DNA of 7,445 nucleotides from JAZDMK01 sp043800975 (GCA_043800975.1 JAZDMK010000104.1:1-7445), one strand, 5' to 3'. Positions 1-6,886 are shown, counted from the stretch's first letter. Notes: generated by a model from the sequence alone, not told the origin. Made by a program: numbers and translations.

Positions 1-1
1 G

Positions 2-451
2 GAATGCGGAGAAATACTGCGTGAACGTATGGATAAGCTGATGCGCAACATGGAAGTGAACCACCGGGACTTTTATGAAATATACAACAACGCCCGGGAA
101 GTTGTGGATAATAAAGGACGCAGGAAGGCCGTTGCCGGTGATGCTCCTTATGGTATTATTAATGGAACTATCACGGAAAATATTAATGGTGAGGGTCTGG
201 AAGAAGTACTGGTAAGACTTGAAAATACTGCTACAGGAAAGGTGCTCGAAGAATATACAGATGAAGATCATGAATATTATTTCGAAAAAGTGGAACCCGG
301 AAACTATGTCCTCAGCGTTCTCTTCGACGGTTACCACGATCTGATAATTCCTGGTTTTGTAGTGTACGATAAGGACGAACTCACAAAAGATTTCGAACTG
401 ATAAAAATCGGAACGGAATCAGAAACAGATAATGATACTCCTGTCGAATAG
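2..451 (+). CDS. Carboxypeptidase-regulatory-like domain protein, 3' part (5' end outside window)
   Basis: The reading frame is open to the left edge. Nine sense codons precede the first in-frame ATG at 29, so the gene most likely begins upstream and this is its C-terminal 149 or so residues. Numbered from the Met at 29, residues 1-35 are charged and probably helical. Residues about 43-125 form a compact beta-rich unit of the carboxypeptidase-regulatory-like (CarboxypepD_reg) type: GIINGTI, then VLVRLENTATGK, an acidic turn (TDEDHEYYF), and the hallmark VEPGNYVLSVLFDGY. The tail is acidic and ends in TPVE. This fold is common in Bacteroidota envelope and secreted proteins, where it serves as a structural or binding module rather than an enzyme. 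No signal peptide can be judged because the start is missing. The combination of helical N-part and this domain recalls other Bacteroidota hypotheticals, but I cannot assign a function. An intrinsic terminator follows 34 bp after the stop. Confidence 0.75.
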   Translation, partial: ECGEILRERMDKLMRNMEVNHRDFYEIYNNAREVVDNKGRRKAVAGDAPYGIINGTITENINGEGLEEVLVRLENTATGKVLEEYTDEDHEYYFEKVEPGNYVLSVLFDGYHDLIIPGFVVYDKDELTKDFELIKIGTESETDNDTPVE

Positions 452-485
452 TTCTTCGACATTTGTTAGTTAGGTTGATTGAGAT

Positions 486-521
486 GCCCGGTCCTGTGGT
501 GGGAGACCGGGCTTTTTTTTT
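486..521 (+). terminator. Intrinsic terminator of the left-edge gene
   Basis: A perfect 8-bp GC-rich stem (GCCCGGTC at 486-493 pairs with GACCGGGC at 505-512) with an 11-nt loop is followed directly by nine T residues (513-521). It lies 34 bp after the plus-strand stop. On the minus strand no U-run follows the hairpin, so it looks one-directional and would not be a classical terminator for the converging amidohydrolase gene. Confidence 0.92.
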
Positions 522-552
522 GAACAAGGAACAAGGAATAAAGAACAAGGAG
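522..552. repeat. Short degenerate tandem repeat, AACAAGGA-type units
   Basis: Three copies of AACAAGGA start at 523, 531 and 543, two of them adjacent, with a related AATAAAG stretch between the second and third. The unit lies between a plus-strand terminator and the 3' end of a converging gene, in non-coding DNA. Similar low-complexity AACAAGGAAT-like strings are, from memory, scattered in intergenic DNA of several Bacteroidota genomes. No function is known to me. Confidence 0.6.
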
Positions 553-569
553 GTTAGAAGTGAACAGTC

Positions 570-1763
570 TTATTGTTTCAAACAATTCACCACCGCCCAA
601 ACCATATATCCCGCTGCGGGGCCCAGCAGTTCTTCATCAATATCAAATGTGGAAGAATGCAGATTGGTTACAACAGCGGAAGAGGGTTTCCGGCTGCCGA
701 TTCGGTAAAAACACGAGGGGATCTGCTGCGAATAAAAAGCAAAATCCTCTGAAGTCATTCTTTTATCAAGCCCTTCCACGTTTTCTTTTCCATAATATTC
801 GCCGGCCCATCCGGCCATTTTCTGTGTCAGCATATCATCATTCACCAGAAAAGGATATCCGTGATCCACCCGCACATCGCAGCTTCCGCCCATCGATTCT
901 GCGATTCCGCAGGCAATCTTTTTTATCTGTTCGTGTGCTTCTGCCCGCCATGTTTCATTAAACGTGCGGAAGGTTCCTTCCAGCGAAACTTCATCGGGAA
1001 TAATATTCGTGCGGCCTTCGCCCAGTATTCGGCCAAAAGTAAGCAGCGTGGGCACGGCAGGGTTGGCTTTGCGGCTTACAATATTTTGCAGTCCGATCAC
1101 AATATGCGAAGCGATCACAATGGGATCGACCACCAATTCGGGCGTTGCGCCATGTCCGCCTTTTCCTTTTACGGTTAAATATATTTCGTCGGTGGAGGCC
1201 ATATACATGCCGCTTCCAAATCCGATTTTTCCTGAATCCATCGTGGGCAACACATGCATTCCTAAAACATGCGCCGTACGCGGGTTTTCAAGCACACCTT
1301 CGGCAATCATCACCGAAGCACCGCCCGGAAATTTTTCTTCCGAAGGCTGAAAAATCAGTTTCACTGTTCCGCTAAAGTCGTTTTTTATTGTGGTAAGAAT
1401 TCTCGCAACCGTAAGCAGGGCGGAGGTATGCGCATCATGTCCGCAGGCATGCATGGCACCTTTGTTTCGGGAATGATATTCAATTGTATTGGCTTCTTCC
1501 ATCGGCAATGCATCCATATCGGCACGCACGGCAATGGTTTTTGCATCGGGTTTGTTTCCGTGTATCAGAGCAACAACGCCGGTTTTGGCCATTTTATGAA
1601 TTTCGGTAACGCCAAACTCTTTTAATTTTTGAATGACATATTCGGCCGTTCTATGTTCTTCAAAAGCAAGCTCGGGATGCATATGAATGTGTCGTCGCAT
1701 CACCACAGCCTCTTGCTGATAAAGGTTAGCGAGGTTTTTAATTTTTTCTTTTAAAAATTCCAT
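570..1763 (-). CDS. M20D-family metallo-amidohydrolase (N-acyl-amino-acid/hippurate hydrolase type)
   Basis: This 397-residue protein has the usual length and motif order of the M20D amidohydrolases, which hydrolyse the amide bond of N-acyl amino acids (HipO, bacterial aminoacylases, plant IAA-amino-acid hydrolases). Visible motifs are RRHIHMHPELAFEE (23-36), RADMDALP (80-87), MHACGHDAHT (104-113), QPSEE (139-143), GMH (168-170), GGHGA (202-206), TSEDFAFY (337-344) and LHSSTFDIDEE (368-378). By family analogy the two-metal site is Cys107, His109, Glu143, His170 and His369, with Glu142 as catalytic base; all are present. Residues about 185-295 form the inserted lid/dimerisation domain. There is no signal peptide, so it should be cytoplasmic. 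The ATG at 1763 gives a normal N-terminus. The gene begins 14 bp after the stop of the large outer-membrane protein gene, so the two are probably cotranscribed. The exact substrate cannot be read from sequence; DapE- or ArgE-type activity is less likely because the Cys-containing HACGHDAH motif is M20D-specific. Confidence 0.95.
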   Translation of the reverse strand: MEFLKEKIKNLANLYQQEAVVMRRHIHMHPELAFEEHRTAEYVIQKLKEFGVTEIHKMAKTGVVALIHGNKPDAKTIAVRADMDALPMEEANTIEYHSRNKGAMHACGHDAHTSALLTVARILTTIKNDFSGTVKLIFQPSEEKFPGGASVMIAEGVLENPRTAHVLGMHVLPTMDSGKIGFGSGMYMASTDEIYLTVKGKGGHGATPELVVDPIVIASHIVIGLQNIVSRKANPAVPTLLTFGRILGEGRTNIIPDEVSLEGTFRTFNETWRAEAHEQIKKIACGIAESMGGSCDVRVDHGYPFLVNDDMLTQKMAGWAGEYYGKENVEGLDKRMTSEDFAFYSQQIPSCFYRIGSRKPSSAVVTNLHSSTFDIDEELLGPAAGYMVWAVVNCLKQ

Positions 1764-1777
1764 GCGATTTGTTTTCG

Positions 1778-4700
1778 TCAGAAATCAAGACTGAGTGAGA
1801 AATATTTTACAGCTTTTTGTATCACGCGATCCTGCACACCCCAGGCTACATCGAAGCGGAGGAAGTATCCCAGCACGCGCGAACGCAATCCAAATCCATA
1901 CCCGCCCACGATAGGATCTTCCACATTCTTTAAGGTGATAACCATCGGCCCGTTCACGATAATCTGCGTGTACAAAGGATTATCTTCATCGTACGGATTT
2001 TTGCCAACCCATGCCGTTCCTATATCACCAAAACCAACAACCTGGAAGTTTGTAAGAAAGTCGGACTTGAGCGGCTTATTCATTAAATAGCGGAACACCG
2101 GAAAACGAAGTTCACTGTTGGCAAGCACAAATGTATTTCCGTTGCGGATGTTTTGTGTGAAGCCACGCATGTTGGTTGCGAGCGTCTGGTAGGCAAAATT
2201 CTGATCCATGGGAACCGTAATGTCGGTATTGAATTTGGGAGCAAGCCAGTTGTCGACGCCGCCCATATAATAAATCAGTTTTTCATCGCCCCACGAAGTG
2301 CTTCCTGCCAAGCGGTTTGCCCAGATAAATGTTTTGTGAATTTTCTGATAATGCCGGTAATCAAAACCGATGACATATAAATTTGTTTTCTCCTTATTGA
2401 CCTGCCGGTACCATTCCGCAAATATTTTATAGCGGGTTCCATAATACAGATTCACACCTTTGGTGCGTGTATTGTCGAATACAAATTCACCTTTCACTCC
2501 CGCCCAGTAATAATTGTAATTGGGTTCAATCAGATTGAAATAATCAGTCGATTTGAAAACATAGCGGTCGGCTCTTCCCAGAATGGTTCCGCGCAGGCTG
2601 CGGACCGGGTCGAACGGCCATTTCAGAATGTAGCGTGCTTCGTGTGTGTGTTGCTTTATGATCGTATAATCAGAATATCCTTCAATGCCCTGCCTGTGTA
2701 AAATCAATTGTTTATCGAGCCGTTTCTTCAGCTTTTCGTAGGAGAATAAATATTCGTTGTTATTCATGTTGACGGAAAGCCGCATGCCGCCCGTGATTCG
2801 GTAATCTTCAAAAACATCGGAGACTCCTACTTTTAAAAATGCATTAAAGCCGGGATTCAGATATACCGGATTTCCGCCACCCGTGAAGGGTTGATAGGTA
2901 CTGTTCAAAAAACTGAAGTCAACCTGATTCACCAGCTGACTCACGAAATAGGCAACATCATAATTCTGCTGCTTGGGAATAAACATATTCAGAATACTGT
3001 CGCGGTTCACTTTTTTTACAACTTTTTGTGTGTCGGGAACAACCGTAACGATCGTGTCTTTTGCAACCACCTTATTTTTTCCGGGATCACCAAAACGGTA
3101 ATCGTTAATGTTTATACGGCCTGTATCGGTGTTGGGAACGCCCGGATCATAATAAACATTGGTGAGTTTTTTCTTTTTCTTTTTTTCTTCTTTGGGTTGC
3201 TGGGCAGCGGAATCTTTTGCTGACTTATAAAAGTTTTTCAGATAGCGCTGGCGAAAGGTGGTATTGCTTCCAAAAACGCTGGATAAAGAATCAGTAAGAT
3301 TTAGTGTTCCTGTAAAAATTCGGAAGCGCCCATCGTGAAAAATACTTTCTGCAAAAAGACCTTTCTCCGGCGAAATACTTTGGTCAACAATGTTGCGCGA
3401 ATAGTTGGAAAGTGGCACAGCGGTGTAATTACAGGCATAGTGCTCGATGGTATCCACAAAAGTAATCACGCTGTCGATTCTTCCCGCATAACGATTGTAA
3501 ATTCCGTTTCCGTTATTCAGGAAAGTGTAATATTTTTTATTCAGTTGCTGCGGCGACATTTCATTGTCAGCGGGTGTATTCGTCAGCCTTTTCAGCACGG
3601 GAGATTTTAAAGTATGGTTATAGAGAAACAGATCGGTATTTTTCTGCGCCCGGCGCGTGACATCAACGTTTAGAGTGTCGTTTGTTCGTGTAGAACTGAA
3701 AGCAATAAATTTTGAATCGTAAAGAAAGCAGGGCGTGAAATCGTCGTATTCATCTTTTGTAATCTGCTCATAGGTTCTGGAGAGAAAATTGTAAATGTAG
3801 ATGTCGGTTTGCCCGTTCTGAACACCTGAAATCGCAATCATCTTTCCATCCTGCGAATACGAAAAACTTAATATTTTATCCATGTAAAACAGACGGATCA
3901 CTTCTTTTCCTTTATTTTCAGTATTATATAATGTCAGGAAAACTTTACCTTTTTTTTCTGTAATAACAGAAATGATTTTTGACGTTGGATGCCATGCCAG
4001 CAAAGGATAGGTGTAATCAACCTTTTCATCCAGCTTGTATCCGAAGCGGCTTAGTTTTCGTTTTTTCCCTTTCTCATTGTTGTACAGCAAGATTTTGTAT
4101 TTGCCCATCTCATTCGTTACGTAAGCAATATGGCTGCCGTCGGGACTTACAGAAGGGCGTTGGTAAACGGTATTCTTTTTGAATTTTTTTAATAAAGGCT
4201 TTCCTTCACTGATGGTGCGTTCTTTATCCTGCTCGTAATATTGCTTGTCATAATAATCCAGCCATTCGCGCGTAAGGTTTTTAAACGAAATCCCAAGCAC
4301 ATACAGAAAGCCGGATTCAACATTCCGGCTGATTTTTGTGTAATAGAGAATATTCGGAATGAATGATTTTCCATATTTATCAATAATGAAACGCCAGATG
4401 GAATGCCCTGCATACACAGCGTCTTCACCGGTCAGGTTATTGAATTTTTCATAATTACAAGAAAGAATACCGTCGCGCACACGGTTGTCGATGTCTTCAT
4501 CCCATTCGCAGGAAAGATAAGAAACAAGCCCGCGCATGTACCATTCGGGCAAAGTGAGCAGTGTAGCGTTTTTCACCATGCTGCTAATTTTTTCACCAAA
4601 CAGAAAACGGTTGATAATCACCTGCGCAATGCCGGCTCTGATCTGCCTTTCAAAATCGCGGTGATCGCCATTGTAATACAACAGCATTTTGTTTCCCTGA

Positions 4701-5089
4701 ATGTAGGTAACGCCTCCCGTATTATACTGCTCATCGCTGATAAGCCCCACGTTGGTCTGCTTCAGATCCGACATGCGGTTGTACACAATAAATTGAAAAC
4801 GGCCTTCGGTATTGTAATCTAAAAACTTTTCGGTTTCTTCTATGATGCGATTGGCAAGCTGCGAAGTATAAACTGCCAAGTTCTTCCCGCCCAGATAGCA
4901 ATAGGTATCAAAGCGGTCGTAACGAAAAAAAGACCAGTATAAGTCGTTGTACTGAACCCTGTTTTTGCCGAACGACATCTGCGAACCACTGTAAAATTGC
5001 GCTTTTGCATCACCATGAAAAAACAAAGCGAAAAGCAGTACAGCAAAAAATGCAAAACAGGATCGGTTATGGTTCTCTTTTATCTTCAC
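1778..5089 (-). CDS. Large outer-membrane protein: degenerate peptidase-MA-like domain, TolB-like beta-propeller and Omp85-like barrel
   Basis: This 1103-residue protein is multi-domain. Residues 1-30 form a signal peptide (basic start, core FAFFAVLLFALFF, cleavage probably after DAKA). Residues about 45-290 resemble the gluzincin peptidase-MA fold, including LPEWYMRGLVSYL (180-192), but the expected zinc ligands are missing. Residues about 305-600 hold at least four PD40/WD40-like blades of the TolB kind, for example PSVSPDGSHIAYVTN (312-326) and FSYSQDGKMIAIS (409-421). A lysine-rich linker (633-641) and a Thr/Val-rich stretch follow. Residues about 715-1103 look like a beta-barrel: aromatic-rich alternating strands, MRGF (974-977, like the VRGF of BamA loop 6), NSELRFPVF (991-999), GDIGTAW (1021-1027), a Gly-rich GGYGFGLRSR strand and a C-terminal Phe. 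I infer outer-membrane insertion with the propeller in the periplasm. No POTRA repeats are evident. The start is GTG at 5089; no in-frame ATG lies close upstream and the signal peptide fits. Function is unknown; databases may call it TolB-like or a surface antigen. Confidence 0.85.
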   Translation of the reverse strand: MKIKENHNRSCFAFFAVLLFALFFHGDAKAQFYSGSQMSFGKNRVQYNDLYWSFFRYDRFDTYCYLGGKNLAVYTSQLANRIIEETEKFLDYNTEGRFQFIVYNRMSDLKQTNVGLISDEQYNTGGVTYIQGNKMLLYYNGDHRDFERQIRAGIAQVIINRFLFGEKISSMVKNATLLTLPEWYMRGLVSYLSCEWDEDIDNRVRDGILSCNYEKFNNLTGEDAVYAGHSIWRFIIDKYGKSFIPNILYYTKISRNVESGFLYVLGISFKNLTREWLDYYDKQYYEQDKERTISEGKPLLKKFKKNTVYQRPSVSPDGSHIAYVTNEMGKYKILLYNNEKGKKRKLSRFGYKLDEKVDYTYPLLAWHPTSKIISVITEKKGKVFLTLYNTENKGKEVIRLFYMDKILSFSYSQDGKMIAISGVQNGQTDIYIYNFLSRTYEQITKDEYDDFTPCFLYDSKFIAFSSTRTNDTLNVDVTRRAQKNTDLFLYNHTLKSPVLKRLTNTPADNEMSPQQLNKKYYTFLNNGNGIYNRYAGRIDSVITFVDTIEHYACNYTAVPLSNYSRNIVDQSISPEKGLFAESIFHDGRFRIFTGTLNLTDSLSSVFGSNTTFRQRYLKNFYKSAKDSAAQQPKEEKKKKKKLTNVYYDPGVPNTDTGRININDYRFGDPGKNKVVAKDTIVTVVPDTQKVVKKVNRDSILNMFIPKQQNYDVAYFVSQLVNQVDFSFLNSTYQPFTGGGNPVYLNPGFNAFLKVGVSDVFEDYRITGGMRLSVNMNNNEYLFSYEKLKKRLDKQLILHRQGIEGYSDYTIIKQHTHEARYILKWPFDPVRSLRGTILGRADRYVFKSTDYFNLIEPNYNYYWAGVKGEFVFDNTRTKGVNLYYGTRYKIFAEWYRQVNKEKTNLYVIGFDYRHYQKIHKTFIWANRLAGSTSWGDEKLIYYMGGVDNWLAPKFNTDITVPMDQNFAYQTLATNMRGFTQNIRNGNTFVLANSELRFPVFRYLMNKPLKSDFLTNFQVVGFGDIGTAWVGKNPYDEDNPLYTQIIVNGPMVITLKNVEDPIVGGYGFGLRSRVLGYFLRFDVAWGVQDRVIQKAVKYFSLSLDF

Positions 5090-5113
5090 AAGAACAGCAA
5101 TGAATTGAACCTG

Positions 5114-5121
5114 TAAATGTA
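5114..5121 (-). promoter_or_regulatory. Candidate -7 element for the outer-membrane protein gene
   Basis: On the minus strand this reads TACATTTA, one mismatch (last base) from the Bacteroidota -7 consensus TAnnTTTG, and it ends 24 bp before the GTG start. No convincing -33 TTTG is seen at the right distance. It is a plausible but unproven promoter for the minus-strand pair of genes. Confidence 0.35.
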
Positions 5122-5174
5122 AGAAAAATCGAAATACATTCTTTTAATAATAGAAATTTTTAAAACCAAATCTT

Positions 5175-5182
5175 TACTTTTG
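5175..5182 (+). promoter_or_regulatory. Bacteroidota-type -7 promoter element (TAnnTTTG) for the MBL-fold hydrolase gene
   Basis: The sequence TACTTTTG matches the Bacteroidota primary-sigma -7 consensus at every fixed position. It lies 17 bp before the ATG at 5200, so a transcript starting about 7 nt downstream would carry a leader of only about 10 nt. The region 20-30 bp upstream is A/T-rich without a clean TTTG. The position supports ATG 5200 over the TTG at 5194 as start codon. Confidence 0.65.
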
Positions 5183-5199
5183 CAGCAAAACCTTTGTTG

Positions 5200-5838
5200 A
5201 TGATTACTGTAAAAACTTTTGTGTTTAATGATATTCAGGTGAACACATACCTTCTGATAGACGAAAGCAATGAATGTATTATTGTTGACCCGGCCTGTTA
5301 TTACGAAGAAGAAAAAGAGATTCTGGCCCGTTATATTGAAGATAAAAAACTAAAGCCTGTGGCAGTTGTCATTACCCACGGGCATTTCGATCATATTCCC
5401 GGAAACCGTTTTGTTACGACCCGTTTTAATATCGGAATCATGGTACATCCCGATTCATTGAATTTGCTGAAGCTTGCCACTGAATACGGATCGGTAATGG
5501 GATGGCAAATCGAGCAGCAGCCACTGCCTGCGCGCATACTCAATGACGGGGATGAAATTCAGTTTGGTAAGTCGGTATTGAAAGTACTGGCAACACCCGG
5601 ACATTGTGCGGGAAGCATTTGTTTGCTGAACGAAGAATCGAAATTTGTGATTACCGGCGATGTTCTTTTTCAGGAAAGCATTGGCCGCACCGATCTCCCT
5701 ACGGGAGACTATGATACATTAATGGAGAGTATTCAAAATAAATTAATGGTATTGGATGATAACATCACTGTCTATCCCGGTCATGGTCCTTCGACCAGTA
5801 TCGGGCACGAAAAGAAATTCAATCCTTATCTTTCGTAA
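5200..5838 (+). CDS. MBL-fold metallo-hydrolase, glyoxalase II/GloC-like
   Basis: This 212-residue metallo-beta-lactamase-fold enzyme has the complete two-metal site: THGHFDH (His60, His62, Asp64, His65), PGHCAGS (His135), TGDVLF (Asp154) and YPGHGPS (His195), numbered from the ATG. The segment after Asp154 (IGRTDLPTGD) and the C-terminal GHGPSTSIGHEKKFNPYL closely match the small YcbL/GloC branch of the family, which hydrolyses S-lactoylglutathione or related thioesters. The separate helical C-terminal glutathione-binding domain of classical GloB is absent, as in GloC. No signal peptide is present, so the enzyme is cytoplasmic. I prefer ATG 5200 to the in-frame TTG at 5194: family members begin with M-I-x-[VI]-K-x-F, and the promoter element leaves little leader. 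The gene is divergent from the outer-membrane protein gene and overlaps the converging glycosyltransferase gene by 20 bp at its 3' end. The physiological substrate is uncertain, since many Bacteroidota do not make glutathione and may use another thiol. Confidence 0.93.
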   Translation: MITVKTFVFNDIQVNTYLLIDESNECIIVDPACYYEEEKEILARYIEDKKLKPVAVVITHGHFDHIPGNRFVTTRFNIGIMVHPDSLNLLKLATEYGSVMGWQIEQQPLPARILNDGDEIQFGKSVLKVLATPGHCAGSICLLNEESKFVITGDVLFQESIGRTDLPTGDYDTLMESIQNKLMVLDDNITVYPGHGPSTSIGHEKKFNPYLS

Positions 5839-6823
5839 CCATCTCCAGCGCAAGCGAAGCAATGCGGGCTTCATCCAGAAGATTCATGCAGCGAAAATGC
5901 TGTTTCGGGCAGGCTGCATAACCGATTTTTGAACAGGGGCGGCAGGGTAAGCCTTTTACTTCTTCAATAACAAAGCGGTTTTCCATTCCTTTCGGGTAAT
6001 AAGGATACATGCCAAACTCAGGAATTGTATTGCCCCAGATGGAGATCAGGGGTTTGTGCAAGGCAGCGGAAATATGCATCAATCCTGTATCAGGGGAGAT
6101 CACCACTTTTGCGTTTTTAATCAACGCAGCCGATTGTCCCAGCGTAAAAATGCCGCAGGCATTGAAGACAAGTTCACCGCAAGCCTTCGATATTTTTTCA
6201 CCAACTTCCCGATCGGTGGGGCCTCCCAGCAATATGACAGGATAGTCGAGGTACTTGCACAACGAAATAATTTTATCGGCAGGGAAACATTTGGTGGCAT
6301 GGGCCGCACCTATCACAATGCCAATATAACCATCAGAGAAATGAGCTGGAAAATTAGTTTGTGTATTGTTGTCTTTTTCAGAAATATAAAAATCAAGTCC
6401 CTTGCCATCGTTCTGTGATTCAGAAAAGCCGGCAGTTTCAAGATAACGATCGGTGATGTGCGGCACGCGCAGCTTTCTGCATTTGAATCGCACCATCTTC
6501 CATTTTCGGATGTTGAATTTATTCAGTTTTCTGGATGGTTTTCCCAATGCCCTACGTATTCGTCTGCTGCGGATGTTTTTCTGTAAATCAATGACAAGAT
6601 CAAAATTTTCATTTTTCAATTCCTCCAGAATTTCAAGTGGATCGCGATCGAAAGAATGAAGGGTATGAATGTTTGGATTTGAAAAAACGGTATCAACAAA
6701 TTTCTTTTTTATCAGAAAATGAATCTCAGCATCGGGCTCTGCATGGTGCAAATGCCGAAGCACCGGAGATGCAAGCACAACATCGCCGATGGAACTGAAT
6801 CGTATGACGAGAATCTTTTTCAA
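5819..6823 (-). CDS. Glycosyltransferase family 9 protein (ADP-heptose:LPS heptosyltransferase-like)
   Basis: This 334-residue protein is of normal length for GT9. The N-terminal domain opens with ILVIRFSSIGDVVLASPVLRHL-type sequence (4-25); Asp14 aligns with the catalytic base of heptosyltransferase WaaC. DLVIDLQKNIRSRR (75-88) is the usual second N-domain motif. The C-terminal nucleotide-sugar domain shows IGAAHATKCFP (171-181), VILLGGPTDRE (196-206) and SPDTGLMHISAALHKPLISI (243-262), with Asp245 and His250 at the ADP-sugar site. Near the C-terminus four cysteines (294, 297, 305, 312) lie in PCRPCSKIGYAACPKQHFRC, a feature of a subset of GT9 enzymes. The likely role is transfer of a heptose or related sugar from an ADP-sugar to lipid A core or another envelope glycan at the inner face of the cytoplasmic membrane. 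The start is TTG at 6823, exactly where family members have Met (MKKILVIRFSSIGD); no in-frame ATG is nearby. The exact donor and acceptor are not determinable. Confidence 0.93.
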   Translation of the reverse strand: MKKILVIRFSSIGDVVLASPVLRHLHHAEPDAEIHFLIKKKFVDTVFSNPNIHTLHSFDRDPLEILEELKNENFDLVIDLQKNIRSRRIRRALGKPSRKLNKFNIRKWKMVRFKCRKLRVPHITDRYLETAGFSESQNDGKGLDFYISEKDNNTQTNFPAHFSDGYIGIVIGAAHATKCFPADKIISLCKYLDYPVILLGGPTDREVGEKISKACGELVFNACGIFTLGQSAALIKNAKVVISPDTGLMHISAALHKPLISIWGNTIPEFGMYPYYPKGMENRFVIEEVKGLPCRPCSKIGYAACPKQHFRCMNLLDEARIASLALEMVTKDKD

Positions 6824-6836
6824 GAATAGCGAAGGT

Positions 6837-6868
6837 AAAAAAAAAGTCCTGCGGTTGAGCAGGACTTT
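6837..6868 (-). terminator. Intrinsic terminator of the lipoprotein gene
   Basis: On the minus strand a perfect 10-bp stem (arms 6859-6868 and 6843-6852, AAAGTCCTGC/GCAGGACTTT) with a 6-nt loop (TCAACC) runs into nine U residues (6845-6837). It begins 18 bp past the lipoprotein stop and ends only 13 bp before the TTG start of the glycosyltransferase gene. A nearly identical copy is at the right window edge. Confidence 0.93.
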
Positions 6869-6886
6869 AACGCAAATACGATAAAA

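Noticed and set aside
486..521. Bidirectional terminator also serving the converging amidohydrolase gene
   Set aside because: On the minus strand the stem is followed by mixed sequence rather than a U-run, so only plus-strand termination is supported.
463..708. Plus-strand open frame crossing the terminator and the end of the amidohydrolase gene
   Set aside because: It contains the terminator hairpin and is antisense to a strongly conserved gene; its translation is low-complexity with no family features.
861..1625. Several plus-strand open frames antisense to the amidohydrolase gene
   Set aside because: The opposite strand encodes a complete M20D enzyme with every catalytic motif; these frames have no recognisable domains.
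4403..4822. 139-codon plus-strand open frame antisense to the outer-membrane protein gene
   Set aside because: It is a shadow of the coding strand with no start signal or recognisable domain.
4840..5055. Minus-strand open frame overlapping the signal-peptide region in another frame
   Set aside because: The frame used by the 1103-residue protein gives a proper signal peptide and continuous domains; this one does not.
1778..5089. Assignment of the large protein as TolB itself or as prolyl oligopeptidase/DPP-IV
   Set aside because: No Pal-binding TolB N-domain or serine-protease catalytic domain is visible; the chain ends in a beta-barrel instead.
570..5838. A functional pathway linking the amidohydrolase, outer-membrane protein and GloC-like hydrolase
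   Set aside because: Only the first two share a strand and close spacing; nothing in the sequence ties their substrates together.
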